Positions 51,886-62,795 are shown, numbered from the stretch's first letter. The stretch is DNA of 64,000 bases from Notolepis coatsorum (GCA_963971535.1 OZ020589.1:49829192-49893191); one strand, 5' to 3'. Numbers and translations are program-made. Notes: generated by a model from the letters alone, not told the origin.

Positions 51886-53325
51886 TGTAACTGAGGGGTA
51901 CAATTCCCTGACTGTATTACTAGATATGATACTTACTACCACTACCTTTGTACTTAATATTCGGCCACCCAGTACACGGCATAAATATATTATCATGAAC
52001 ACTCTCACGTAGATGAAACGGATCCAACATAAATGTACGAATTAGAAACAAGTCTTTATTGCCTACACAGCGATGGTGTGTAGACTAAACACTTAATCAC
52101 TTAATTACATTTATGAATTGAAATAGTATGCACTTTTATGGCAAGGAGTATTCGTCGGTATATCAATAGATAATGTCCAATCTCTGAAGGCGCAGGTGGT
52201 AAATATACGACCTGGAATAGTTAAGGAATAACAGCAATGATACTTTAATGATTATAGGCTGGATACACTAGAGGGGGTTAATCCGGTCGCTTGTAAGCCG
52301 ACAGGAGTAGGAGGGGGGGGGGGGGGGGGGTAGAATCCAGCTGCCTCGTCCGGCCAAGGGTATCCCAGGAGAACACACTGTAGTGCCGTTCAATGCGCCG
52401 GCGATCCTTGGACCACAGATGAAAGCAGGTGGACTCTTTGTGGGCCGGCTCTCTCCGGTCCACGGGGGAGAGATGTGGAGAGACCTCGTCTTGCAGAGCG
52501 TCTCCTCAACTTGCGTCCTCTCCAGGGGGGGGGGGTTCCAACACACGGTAGTGTCGGGGGTCTTTATCCATAGAATAATCAAAGTATCCAAAGCATAATC
52601 CGTGCCTGGGAAGGCGGGCTGTCGTCGGTAGAATAATCCGGTATACAGGTCCACTCGCTCGTCGGCTCTGGGGCTCCTCGGGTGCAGCTTCACATAGGGT
52701 CAACCACCCTGGGTAAGCAGCCAGTTCTCTGCCCGAAACGATGGGGTACTGACTACGGTAGTATTCTCACCGCACGAAGCACTATATATTAACAGACTAT
52801 TATTAGCTTAATAGACTACGTCCAACTCGACGATATAGTGCCAAATATGACTATTCAAATATTAATATACACGATGTCTCAATACCGATGGTAGGCGAAC
52901 TTGGCCTTACTCCCACACGTGGCATCGCGGGGAGGCTTTACGTCTGTGACTCTATTGGAGGGTAAGAAACTGGACTGAAAAGAAAGTCCTACTTTAGTAG
53001 CGCAGTATATATACGCACTATGAACAAATAGTCCCATTAGTGGTGCGGTAGCCAGATTCCTACGCGGAACTAGGACTTGTTCGTACATGTCGAGCGGTAC
53101 GTTTGAACTGGGTCTGAGGGGTATGGCAGCCTGGCACCAAGGTCTCGACCAATAGTAGAATGGAGACTATTATGGGATGTTCAGTAGGCTAGAATGGATA
53201 TTCAATGCATATTGTACAAGGAATATACAAGGGATATCAGGGAATATTAGAGAATATACAAATACAATTAAATATATATATATAAATAAATATATATATT
53301 CGGTTTAATCTGGCCCTTCACAACA
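51886..53325 (-). repeat. 3' LTR of the BEL element (1440 bp)
   Basis: Bounded by TGTAAC..ACAACA. G runs at 52314-52330 and 52526-52535 differ in length from the other LTR. Frames here (for example 52268-52693) are shared by both LTRs and have no family resemblance. Confidence 0.94.
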
Positions 53326-53338
53326 GCCACCCCCTGAA
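53326..53338 (-). other. Polypurine tract of the BEL element
   Basis: The minus strand reads CAGGGGGTGGC just before the LTR start TGTTGTG. Confidence 0.75.
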
Positions 53339-53434
53339 TAGGTCCCGGACCTAATCAGTTAAACGGAGACAGATTAATCGCGTTGTCTATTTACACATAA
53401 GGGTTTGCTGTAGGGGTCAGTCAACTTCACAAAG

Positions 53435-54883
53435 TCATAGGGTTGTAGGGTCATGGTCATCATCGATTGTGTCTGGGAGTCGAGGCAGTTCTATGAGCCT
53501 TGCCACGGGACGGGTGTAAGTGCGACCCTGGACGAGCACTTCAGCTGCTCGGACCTTGCCGTCGGCACCGGTGATCACTTTGCTTACGCGGCCGGCCGGC
53601 CACATAGCTCTGGGCAGTGATTGATCAATAATCATGACGACTGTTCCTTCTGTCAAATTGTCTCTCTCCTTTACCCACTTCTGGCGGGTCTGTAGAGACG
53701 GTAGGTAGTGCAGTAGGAAACTGTTCCAAAACTTGTCGGCTAATACTTGGCTGTACCTCCACATTCGTCGGCCGTTCGCTTCTTCAGGCCGGTACATTGT
53801 CTGGGGTAATGTGGGATCTAGCCGCCCCATCAGGAGTGTGTTGGGGGTAACTGGGTCGATATCCGCCACATCACTGGAGACATATCCGAGGGGCTTCGAG
53901 TTAAGTACTCCCTCAATCTCCGTGAGGACTGTCATTAGGACTTCTTCCGCCACAGTCTGGGCCCCAAGTACTGCGTACAGGGCTGTCTTTATGGAGCGCA
54001 CTTCTCGTTCCCAAGTGCCACCGAAGTGGGGTGCGTTTGGGGGGTTGAATTGGAAATCAACCTGTGCTGGAGCGAGGTGGGTCTTAAGTTCTGGGCCCAT
54101 AGCTTGGAAGCTCTCTCTCAGCTCTCTTTCGCCGCCTTTAAAGTTTGTCCCATGATCGGACAATAGGGTAGACGGTCTTCCTTTCCGTGATATGAATCTA
54201 CGGAAGGCCATAAGGAATGAGTCTGCGCTCATGGTCGGGAGAAGCTCGATGTGTATCGCTCTGGTGGTCATGCATTTGAATACAATACCCCACCGCTTCT
54301 CGGTTCCTCTTCCTTTCTTTATGTGCAGCGGGCCAAAGCAGTCCATACCCGTTGAGTGGAATGGCTTGTCACCGATTCGGAGGCGACATGGAGGAAGGTC
54401 AGCCATCCTTGGTATGCTGGGCTGCGCGCGCCACTTGCGGCAGTCTAGACATGTTCGTTGGAAGCGTCGTACCGCCTCTCTTCCTTGTAGGATCCAGTAA
54501 CGACGTCTGATTTCCGCGAAGACTCTTTCTGCTCCTGCGTGATGTACATCCTCATCGTATTTCTTTATAATCAGCTCGGTGACCTTGTGTCGGCTGTTCA
54601 ATACGATCGGGTATTTAATGTCATCCGGTAGATTGGGGGCTCTGCGTAGGCGACCACCCACTCTGATGAGGGTGTGAGCGTCGCTCTCGGGGGCCAGGTG
54701 AATTAATCTGCTGTCGGATGGGACGGGCTTTCCTCCCTGTAGACAGGCCAATTCATCGGGGAACGAGTCTCTCTGGGCTCGCTGCAGTAGAAGCAATTCT
54801 GCTTCCTCGTAGTTAGCCGGGACTTGCACTCCGGGTGGTACCGCAGGAATGTTCTTTGTTGTGCACTCTCTATGGACGTGCAA
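53435..54883 (-). CDS. BEL integrase and C-terminal domain (downstream frame)
   Basis: This 482-residue frame opens at a TTG and is evidently the continuation of the upstream polyprotein in another phase. It has the integrase zinc domain (HHAG..CLDCRKW) and DDE core: D in GMDCFGPL, D in LLSDHGTNF, E in GTWEREVRSIK. The C-terminal DUF5641-like domain follows (VMIIDQSLPRAMWPAGRV..PVARLIELP). All motifs are intact. It needs fusion with the upstream frame to be part of a polyprotein. Confidence 0.92.
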   Translation of the reverse strand: MHVHRECTTKNIPAVPPGVQVPANYEEAELLLLQRAQRDSFPDELACLQGGKPVPSDSRLIHLAPESDAHTLIRVGGRLRRAPNLPDDIKYPIVLNSRHKVTELIIKKYDEDVHHAGAERVFAEIRRRYWILQGREAVRRFQRTCLDCRKWRAQPSIPRMADLPPCRLRIGDKPFHSTGMDCFGPLHIKKGRGTEKRWGIVFKCMTTRAIHIELLPTMSADSFLMAFRRFISRKGRPSTLLSDHGTNFKGGERELRESFQAMGPELKTHLAPAQVDFQFNPPNAPHFGGTWEREVRSIKTALYAVLGAQTVAEEVLMTVLTEIEGVLNSKPLGYVSSDVADIDPVTPNTLLMGRLDPTLPQTMYRPEEANGRRMWRYSQVLADKFWNSFLLHYLPSLQTRQKWVKERDNLTEGTVVMIIDQSLPRAMWPAGRVSKVITGADGKVRAAEVLVQGRTYTRPVARLIELPRLPDTIDDDHDPTTL

Positions 54884-57800
54884 TCGTTTATGTTAGGGTC
54901 GGTGGAGGCTACGGTGCTCAATCCACAGAACACAGACTTCTTAATTTCCACCTCCTCTGGACTTGCTTCCCTCGGGATAGTCATGGGCCACTGTCCTTCC
55001 GGGAGTCTTAGGAATGCGGGGCCGTCACTGTAGACATTGCGACGGGTGAGGTCATCCAGGGGCATCCCCCGGGTGATGACGTCAGCTGGGTTCTGTTTTG
55101 TATCAACGTAGCGCCACTCTGTTGCTCCGGTTAACTCTTCGGTTAAGTCTTGAATCTCGGTGACTCTGACTCCCATGAAGACTTTGTACTTGCATGAGTC
55201 CGATTTGATCCAGGCGAGTACCGTCGTGGAATCTGACCACAGGATTGTTCTAGACACCGGTATGGTGAGCTCACGTTGGATGAGCGTGGCTAGGTGCGCT
55301 CCGGCTAGGGCTGCGCAGAGCTCTAGACGTGGGATAGATTGTTGCTTGCGTGGGGCTATTCTCGAGCGGGCGAGGACAAATGCTGTATAGATCTCTCCCC
55401 CTTGGTCTTGGGCCCGCAAGTAGGCTACTGATCCGTATGCGACCTCTGAGGCGTCACTGAAGACGTGTAAGTCCATTTTACATGTCTCTGGCCTCACCGT
55501 GGGTGGGAAGTAGCTTCGGCGCATATTAACGCCTGGGAGTGAGTGGAGCTCCATCTCCCACTCTCTCCAGGTGGATGCAAGGTGTGCGGGAATGGGGTCG
55601 TCCCAGCCCTGGTCCTTGTCCCACAATGCTCGTACAATCATTTTTGCCCTGGTGGTGTACGGTAGAATACATCCTAGCGGGTCATATTGTCGGGCGAGTG
55701 TTGTGTACACACTCCGTCTGGTGGTCGGCGCCGCCGCCGGCCTTCCCTGCTCCGTAGTCAGGGGCTTGTGTCTGTAGTGAAGCGAATCTGTTTTGAATCG
55801 CCATACCAATCCCAGGGTCATATCCTGGGCTTCTCCCGGGATTGTAGCCATCCAGGTCTCGCTGCTGGCTGCCTTGTCCTCGGAGGAGAGGCTGCGCAGT
55901 ACTTGCGGATCGCTGCTGGCCCACTGCCTGAGATCAAAGCCGCCTTTGATCAATGAGGCGCGGAGTTTAATCAGGAGAGCCTCGGCTTCTTCCTGGGTTG
56001 AAAGGCTTTGTAGACAGTTGTCTACGTAGAAGCTGTTCTTTACGCTGTGTCGGACCTCTTCGTCCGCTGCTGGGTCCTCTGCTACATGTTTCTGTAGTGC
56101 AAATGTCGCACAGCAGGGGCTGCACGTCGTTCCGAAGGGGAGGACTTCCCATTGGTAGATGGCTGGGTGCTCATCTCCTGGCTTCTCTCTCCATAGGAAC
56201 CGTAACAGGGGCTTGTCCGCCTCTACTAATCTCACCTGCAGGAACATTCCTTTAATGTCCCCGCTGATGGCCACCTTTTCCTGGCGGAAGCGGAGTAGAA
56301 CGCCGAGTAGGGAGGGGCCGAGTGTGGGACCGGGCAGTAACTCTTTATTCAGATTTTGGGATCCGATCTGGTAGCTGCAGTTAAATACTATGCGGTCTTT
56401 ACCGTTGTGATGGACCTTGTGGTGGGGCACGTACCACGATTCAGTGGTCTGGTCAGCCTCTTTAATGTCCATCTTTGTGACGTGTCCCGCTGTGATGAGC
56501 TTCTCAATCTCAGCGCGGTATACACTCTCTTGGGAGGGGTTCTTGGCTAAGCGCCGCTCCGTGTTCAGCAGGTACCGTTCTATGGCGTCTGTCTTGGCGT
56601 GGAAAGTAGGCATTCCTTCTCGCCGCAGGAGTGGCGTGGCGTATCTCAACACGCCGTTGACCGGGACTCTCTTGGTCCCTGTCTCGAGGAGGTGAATGGC
56701 GTAAATGTCATCTTTAGAGCGAATGTCTTTCTTTCCATTCTTAAAGGGCATTTGTTCCAAGCTCCATAGCCGCTCTACGTGTTGCAGGAGTGCGGTTTCT
56801 CCCTCTGTGACTCGGGAGTGGAGACATCTAGTGGCTGTACTTCGGTTGAGAGATTTGGCGAGCGGGCCTTGGAGAGTCCATCCCAAACGGGTCTCGACTG
56901 CTGCAGGACAGCCTCGGGGTCCGGTATGAACCCGGTCTATCGGGACAATGAGGTCTGCATGGTCGGAGCCTATCAACAGGGTCGGCATAGCATTGTCTAT
57001 GAGCGGGATCGGTAACTTGCGCAGATGTGCATATTTCTCCATCAGCTTGGCGACGGGGTATGTGTACCGCGACAGTCCTATTTCTTGGCTGGTGAAAGCG
57101 TCTGCAATCTGGTTCCGTCGCTCAGGCTGGCCGCTTGCTGCGATAGAGAATGAGACATTCTCGCCCTTTATCGTCTTCAAATCTCGTCTTATTGTCCGAA
57201 TTGTCATTTGGGTTTCGCTTCCCCGCAGCCCTAGCTGGGCCGCAGCGGAGGCGAGCAGCAGGGTCTTCTCTGACCCGTCATCGAGGACGGCGTAAGTGTC
57301 CAGGACTTTATTCTGGTAGCTTAGTGTCACACGCACTACTTTTAGGAGTACTCGGGCTCCACTGCTGCTGGCGGGATCGATGTACATGACGCTCGCTTTG
57401 CGGCTGGATGGTGCAGGTGAAGGGCGCCGTCTGTTACTGTCGTGAAGTATGTCCAGATGGGCTCCATCGCACTTGGTGCACCTTTTCTTTAAGCGCCATT
57501 CGGCTGCCATGTGTGAGCGCGCACAGCGAAAACAGCGCTTGTTGGACTTTATCCATTGACCTGCTTCCTCCGCGTTCAGCTTGGGGAAGGAGTCACATTG
57601 CGCTAGCCAGTGTTCTTTCTCACAGTAGGGGCACACTATCTTCCACTTCTCCGTTCTGGAGGGGGTACTGTGGCTCCTGCTGCTCGGTACTGACTCCGAT
57701 TGGTGCATCACAGTCACCGATCTTCTTCCATCATTTAGTCGTCTGGTTCCTTCTCTGGAGCCAGGGGTGCTCCGTCCGAATGTATCTAGCCGTAGGCTGC

Positions 57801-59484
57801 TGACTTCTCTCGCCAGGAAGTCTGCTAGATCGAGGAGGTTCGGTTCGGGGCCATTCGGGTCTCTGTGGTCCCTCTGCCGCCTAAAGCGCTCCTGACGAGC
57901 GGGCGGCAGCTTCTCCAGGATCCTTTCCACATTTGAGTTGGCGTAAAGTTCATACTTCCCCTTCTCTCTTTGCGCTCCCAACATCCCTACCAGGGACTGC
58001 ACTCTGATGGACAGGTCGTCCAGTGCTCGATTGTCTATTGCTGGGGGTAAGCGGTCGATGTGTCGGATCTCCTGGATCACGTAATCCCATATGCGCCCAT
58101 ACCTCTGGTCCAATGCTACCAGCGCTGCTGTGTATGGGGTGGTGGAAGTCGCGTAGGCGAGCGCTATATTATGTGCGCGGGGCACCTTTAAGTGCTGCAG
58201 TAGGATGGCGTATTTGTGGCGTTCATCCAATACATCCACCAACATGGTCTCCAGACACATGCGGAGTTCTGTATACTGGGCCCGGTTCTCTTGGGTGAAG
58301 TCGGGTACCATAGGCGTGCCAATGTATGACGCTGACTGTGGATACATCGGCGAGCGTTGGGGGAGAGGCCTCCTAGGCGAGTCTCCTCCCGCTCCTTGGT
58401 ATGGGCTGGTACCGGCAGTGTACCATGGCCCGCTTGTCCAGGTGCTGTTCCTCGGTGCGGGTCGTGCGTCGTGCTCACCCGTGTATAGAGTCGGGGGTCT
58501 GTAGCGCAGCTCCGCGGGAGTATAGCCTGGGCTGTACCGGACCTCCTGGTCCGGTAGAGTACTGTGCTGTCTTCGGGCGCGGTTCTCCTCCTCTTCCTCT
58601 TCGTCTTCAGTTAGGTCATCCAGTGCTTGTAGTCTCTGGTTTAGCCTCTCCACAGGATATGCTGCTCCTTCCCGGTTGCTAGGTCTCGCTTGGACCGGTG
58701 GGGGGAGGTGGTCTGTGGGGGGTATAGACCTCGTCTGTTGGTCAAGTTCAGGGTTGTTTACTCGGCTAGGGGATGCCGCCCTGGAGGTGTGTCTAGACGA
58801 GTTCCTGGAGCCTCTGGCGGAGGGAGAGGGCGTTGTCCGTCTGATCAGCTGTTCTATTAGTTGCGCTTGCTGTCTGTCGCGCTCTGCGTCCCGTTGAGCA
58901 CCGGCTCGTTCTCGGGCCACATTCTCTTCCATCTGAATGCGTCTTATTTCTAGACGTATATGCTCTTCTTCGCTCCGCTGCTGGATCTGCAGTCGGTCGC
59001 GTTCAGCAGCGGCGTTCAGGCTGATGAGGAAGGCCTGCTGTAGGGTCCTCTCTGCCTCGCTGGGAGAAGGCGGTTGTATAGGGGAGCCTTCCCTCGGGGT
59101 ACTCCTTGCGGAGCCTTGGAGCTCTATCTCCACGGTGCTCTCCCCGTCTTCTTCCGTGTCGAGTTCTCTCTCGGTAGCGTTGTATTCCTCCCGGGACTCA
59201 TCGGGGACTACTTCTTCAGTACTGGCGGGGTGTGAAGTCATGTCTGGTTCCCACTGGTCCCCACCGTGAACTTGGTCAGTTACATTAGAGCCCGTAGGGG
59301 CCTCTCTGGTCGGGGTAGTCTGGGCGTTGGGGTTAGACATACTTTTACTTTCTAGTTTTACCGCATTTACTGTTAGTAGAAGACTAGGTTGTTGACTGAC
59401 AGCGTAAGCCTCTAAGTACTGAGGGAGCCGTCGTTCGCGCTGCGGGCGTTGGTTAGGAAGATCGTTTCGTGGAGTGTTCATCAT
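54703..59484 (-). CDS. BEL/Pao polyprotein: Gag, protease, reverse transcriptase, RNase H
   Basis: I chose the ATG at 59484 (MMNTPRND), about 50 bases after the primer site; the open frame continues to 59508 from a GTG. About 1593 residues. In order: an acidic and coiled N-terminus with an Arg/Glu-rich stretch, a Gag (DUF1759-like) region, Cys/His knuckles (CPYCEKEHWLAQC and CFRCARSHMAAEW..CTKC), a protease (VLDDGSEKTL), reverse transcriptase with the BEL-typical FYVDN box, and RNase H (VFSDASEVAYG, LWSDSTTVLAW). The true frame leaves this ORF near 54840-54890, so its last 40 or so residues are not real. The second zinc knuckle has W where a Cys might be expected (AAEW). Confidence 0.92.
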   Translation of the reverse strand: MMNTPRNDLPNQRPQRERRLPQYLEAYAVSQQPSLLLTVNAVKLESKSMSNPNAQTTPTREAPTGSNVTDQVHGGDQWEPDMTSHPASTEEVVPDESREEYNATERELDTEEDGESTVEIELQGSARSTPREGSPIQPPSPSEAERTLQQAFLISLNAAAERDRLQIQQRSEEEHIRLEIRRIQMEENVARERAGAQRDAERDRQQAQLIEQLIRRTTPSPSARGSRNSSRHTSRAASPSRVNNPELDQQTRSIPPTDHLPPPVQARPSNREGAAYPVERLNQRLQALDDLTEDEEEEEENRARRQHSTLPDQEVRYSPGYTPAELRYRPPTLYTGEHDARPAPRNSTWTSGPWYTAGTSPYQGAGGDSPRRPLPQRSPMYPQSASYIGTPMVPDFTQENRAQYTELRMCLETMLVDVLDERHKYAILLQHLKVPRAHNIALAYATSTTPYTAALVALDQRYGRIWDYVIQEIRHIDRLPPAIDNRALDDLSIRVQSLVGMLGAQREKGKYELYANSNVERILEKLPPARQERFRRQRDHRDPNGPEPNLLDLADFLAREVSSLRLDTFGRSTPGSREGTRRLNDGRRSVTVMHQSESVPSSRSHSTPSRTEKWKIVCPYCEKEHWLAQCDSFPKLNAEEAGQWIKSNKRCFRCARSHMAAEWRLKKRCTKCDGAHLDILHDSNRRRPSPAPSSRKASVMYIDPASSSGARVLLKVVRVTLSYQNKVLDTYAVLDDGSEKTLLLASAAAQLGLRGSETQMTIRTIRRDLKTIKGENVSFSIAASGQPERRNQIADAFTSQEIGLSRYTYPVAKLMEKYAHLRKLPIPLIDNAMPTLLIGSDHADLIVPIDRVHTGPRGCPAAVETRLGWTLQGPLAKSLNRSTATRCLHSRVTEGETALLQHVERLWSLEQMPFKNGKKDIRSKDDIYAIHLLETGTKRVPVNGVLRYATPLLRREGMPTFHAKTDAIERYLLNTERRLAKNPSQESVYRAEIEKLITAGHVTKMDIKEADQTTESWYVPHHKVHHNGKDRIVFNCSYQIGSQNLNKELLPGPTLGPSLLGVLLRFRQEKVAISGDIKGMFLQVRLVEADKPLLRFLWREKPGDEHPAIYQWEVLPFGTTCSPCCATFALQKHVAEDPAADEEVRHSVKNSFYVDNCLQSLSTQEEAEALLIKLRASLIKGGFDLRQWASSDPQVLRSLSSEDKAASSETWMATIPGEAQDMTLGLVWRFKTDSLHYRHKPLTTEQGRPAAAPTTRRSVYTTLARQYDPLGCILPYTTRAKMIVRALWDKDQGWDDPIPAHLASTWREWEMELHSLPGVNMRRSYFPPTVRPETCKMDLHVFSDASEVAYGSVAYLRAQDQGGEIYTAFVLARSRIAPRKQQSIPRLELCAALAGAHLATLIQRELTIPVSRTILWSDSTTVLAWIKSDSCKYKVFMGVRVTEIQDLTEELTGATEWRYVDTKQNPADVITRGMPLDDLTRRNVYSDGPAFLRLPEGQWPMTIPREASPEEVEIKKSVFCGLSTVASTDPNINDCTSIESAQQRTFLRYHPECKSRLTTRKQNCFYCSEPRETRSPMNWPVYREESPSHPTAD

Positions 59485-59533
59485 AGGCCATTTCAATATT
59501 AATAACACTATATTAATATTACACTAATTACCC

Positions 59534-59550
59534 TCCGGCTCGAAGGACCA
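59534..59550 (-). other. Primer-binding site for tRNA-Tyr
   Basis: The minus strand reads TGGTCCTTCGAGCCGGA, complementary to the 3' end of vertebrate tRNA-Tyr including CCA (17 bases). Two bases separate it from the LTR. Confidence 0.85.
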
Positions 59551-59552
59551 AT

Positions 59553-60987
59553 TGTAACTGAGGGGTACAATTCCCTGACTGTATTACTAGATATGATACT
59601 TACTACCACTACCTTTGTACTTAATATTCGGCCACCCAGTACACGGCATAAATATATTATCATGAACACTCTCACGTAGATGAAACGGATCCAACACAAA
59701 TGTACGAATTAGAAACAAGTCTTTATTGCCTACACAGCGATGGTGTGTAGACTAAACACTTAATCACTTAATTACATTTATGAATTGAAATAGTATGCAC
59801 TTTTATGGCAAGGAGTATTCGTCGGTATATCAATAGATAATGTCCAATCTCTGAAGGCGCAGGTGGTAAATATACGACCTGGAATAGTTAAGGAATAACA
59901 GCAATGATACTTTAATGATTATAGGCTGGATACACTAGAGGGGGTTAATCCGGTCGCTTGTAAGCCGACAGGAGTAGGAGGGGGGGGGGGTAGAATCCAG
60001 CTGCCTCGTCCGGCCAAGGGTATCCCAGGAGAACACACTGTAGTGCCGTTCAATGCGCCGGCGATCCTTGGACCACAGATGAAAGCAGGTGGACTCTTTG
60101 TGGGCTGGCTCTCTCCGGTCCACGGGGGAGAGATGTGGAGAGACCTCGTCTTGCAGAGCGTCTCCTCAACTTGCGTCCTCTCCAGGGGGGGGGGGGGTTC
60201 CAACACACGGTAGTGTCGGGGGTCTTTATCCATAGAATAATCAAAGTATCCAAAGCATAATCCGTGCCTGGGAAGGCGGGCTGTCGTCGGTAGAATAATC
60301 CGGTATACAGGTCCACTCGCTCGTCGGCTCTGGGGCTCCTCGGGTGCAGCTTCACATAGGGTCAACCACCCTGGGTAAGCAGCCAGTTCTCTGCCCGAAA
60401 CGATGGGGTACTGACTACGGTAGTATTCTCACCGCACGAAGCACTATATATTAACAGACTATTATTAGCTTAATAGACTACGTCCAACTCGACGATATAG
60501 TGCCAAATATGACTATTCAAATATTAATATACACGATGTCTCAATACCGATGGTAGGCGAACTTGGCCTTACTCCCACACGTGGCATCGCGGGGAGGCTT
60601 TACGTCTGTGACTCTATTGGAGGGTAAGAAACTGGACTGAAAAGAAAGTCCTACTTTAGTAGCGCAGTATATATACGCACTATGAACAAATAGTCCCATT
60701 AGTGGTGCGGTAGCCAGATTCCTACGCGGAACTAGGACTTGTTCGTACATGTCGAGCGGTACGTTTGAACTGGGTCTGAGGGGTATGGCAGCCTGGCACC
60801 AAGGTCTCGACCAATAGTAGAATGGAGACTATTATGGGATGTTCAGTAGGCTAGAATGGATATTCAATGCATATTGTACAAGGAATATACAAGGGATATC
60901 AGGGAATATTAGAGAATATACAAATACAATTAAATATATATATATAAATAAATATATATATTCGGTTTAATCTGGCCCTTCACAACA
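59553..60987 (-). repeat. 5' LTR of the BEL element (1435 bp)
   Basis: The same boundaries as its partner. It carries shorter or longer G runs at 59981 and 60186. The minus-strand start TGTTGTGAAGG is at 60987. Confidence 0.94.
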
Positions 60988-61130
60988 TATTCTATTCTAC
61001 TATTTTATTGCACTGCACTATTTTACTCTGTCTATTTTATCTTACTATTTTTATTATTGTCTATATCAGACTTTTTAAAACTAATTCCACTATATGATCC
61101 ATGTTTGATGATCCAGTTAATTATATTGAC
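60988..61130. other. Flanking sequence, inverted copy of 51050-51110
   Basis: 'ctattttattgcactgcact' and its neighbours are the reverse complement of the segment at 51050-51108. The inverted organisation therefore extends inward to the BEL insertion site. Confidence 0.7.
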
Positions 61131-61132
61131 TT

Positions 61133-61342
61133 GTTATATTGTTGGGAAGTGAGTCAAGTCTGCCTGAATGTTCACTGTTACAGTAGTTTTGCCTTTGAGA
61201 ACCAATGGTTCTCGAGCCGTAATGGCACATGGGGCAGGAGCCTTTCCGTAGCGTGAGGCAGCTTGATGTACAAGTACACCCCTTGGACATGACACTAGTA
61301 TTCAGGCAGACTTGACTCACTTCCCAACCCCCAAAATATAAC
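61133..61342. mobile_element. Small palindromic MITE
   Basis: The left end 'gggaagtgagtcaagtctgc' continuing 'ctgaat' (61144 on) is an exact inverse of the right end near 61295-61327. Only about 120 bp of non-palindromic sequence lies between. 'ttatatt' and 'aatataa' extend the symmetry. No coding. Confidence 0.75.
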
Positions 61343-61441
61343 ACCTCCGTGTATACAGTAGGGGGGTGGGGGGTTGGCATTGTGTGGAGAGATCAGTGAC
61401 ACAGAGTCATCAGACACCATCCCATCTGGAGAGCCACGAGC

Positions 61442-61900
61442 AGGCCGCTAATAGAATAGAATAGAATAGAATAGATCTTTATTGTCATTGTTACAGTTGT
61501 TACAACGAAATTTAAAATGCAGCCCTAGGTGCTAGTAAAAATATAAAAACACAGTCCTAAACACAGTATTAAATATAAAAACAGGAGTAAGGCATAAATA
61601 ACATTAACATAAACAGGGGGGTATAAAAGATAATTGCACTATCCCTTAATGTTGTGTGTGCGTGGGGGGTGCAAGGGAGACCGTTGTTTTAAATTTTAGC
61701 TGAGTTTAGTGCACATATTGATGACAGAGACTCTCTCCACGCATCCCCCATCGATGTACAGGGGCTGTATGTCGGTCTTCTTCCTCCTGTAGTCCACGAT
61801 CATCTCCTGGGTCTTTAGCTTACTGTATTCAGCTGGGTACGCGGTCTCGTCGCCTTTTGAGATGCAGCCCACCATGGTGTTGTCATCAGTCATCATGCCT
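61442..61900 (-). pseudogene. L2-like LINE 3' end with reverse transcriptase fragment
   Basis: On the minus strand a fragment DDNTMVGCISKGDETAY (61890 on) with a small deletion before KLKTQEMIVDYRRKK runs to about 61700. An untranslated region follows and ends AATAAAGATCTATTC plus (TATTC)n at 61442-61475. It is the inverted partner of 49590-49835, but here the true LINE 3' end is preserved. Confidence 0.85.
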
Positions 61901-62039
61901 GCAAAAAAGAAAAAATTTAAAATGTATGAAGCACAATCTCATGAAGCTCATACAGAACCAAGTGTTTCACTGTAATGTACATGTACCTTATATGTGACAA
62001 ATAAAACAAAACTTTAATTCATTATATTGTTTAAAATAT

Positions 62040-62650
62040 ATTTATAAATCAGTACTACTGAGTAATAATGCTAATCAGATGTATGTAGTGTACAGAGTTG
62101 TAGTATTATTATGTACAGTGATACAGGTATAAAGACACTATGGTAGTAAGTCATACTGGCCAGCAGTGTAACTAGTAAGAGATATGTACAGATATAGTTA
62201 TAGTATTAATATGTACAGTGATACAGGTATAAAGACACTATGGTAGTGGTCATACTGGCCAGCAGCGTAACTAGTAAGAGTAGGTAAGAGATATGTACAG
62301 ATATAGTTATAGTATTAATATGTACAGTGATACAGGTATAAAGACACTATGGTAGTAAGTCATACTGGCCAGCAGCGTAACTAGTAAGAGTAGGTAAGAG
62401 ATATGTACAGATATAGATATAGTATTAATATGTACAGTGATACAGGTATAAAGACACTATGGTAGTAATTCATACTGACCAGCAGTGTAACTAGTAAGAG
62501 TAGGTAAGAGATATGTACAGATATAGATATAGTATTAATATGTACAGTGATACAGGTATAAAGACACTATATGGTAGTAAGTCATACTGGCCAGCAGCGT
62601 AACTAGTAAGAGTAGGTAAGGGATGTACAGATATAGATATAGTATCTACA
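62040..62650 (-). repeat. Minisatellite of about 103-bp units, 5-6 copies
   Basis: Units contain 'gtcatactggccagcagcgt' and 'acagtgatacaggtataaag'. They are the inverse of the 48985-49445 array, with an extra unit. Confidence 0.9.
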
Positions 62651-62659
62651 GATATGTAA

Positions 62660-62795
62660 ATGTCATTAACAGATTGCAGAATGAGTACAATACAGTACAG
62701 CTCAATACACACAATTGTTAAGGGGATGCACAGACCAGAGAAAGACTTTCGTCTTGTTTACATCAGGGTCCCCCATTTTCAATTCATAGTGATAT
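62660..62795 (-). repeat. LINE 3' tail, minus strand
   Basis: Reverse complement of the recurrent tail ('aacagattgcagaatgagta' onward), the partner of 48845-48980. Confidence 0.87.

Larger units (their letters stand above)
51886..60987 (-). mobile_element. BEL/Pao LTR retrotransposon, complete
   Basis: Matching LTRs (51886-53325 and 59553-60987) are flanked by TATTC (51881-51885 and 60988-60992), a clean 5-bp target duplication. The minus-strand coding region has the BEL/Pao order, with an integrase of the type ending in the DUF5641-like domain. Primer site: tRNA-Tyr. The LTRs look nearly identical apart from G-run lengths, so the insertion is recent. One frame break separates two open frames. 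Confidence 0.95.

Noticed and set aside
52268..52703. 141-codon frame in the BEL LTR, repeated at 59919-60365
   Set aside because: The frame is present in both LTRs only because LTRs are copies. It runs through G-homopolymers whose length differs and has no known domain.
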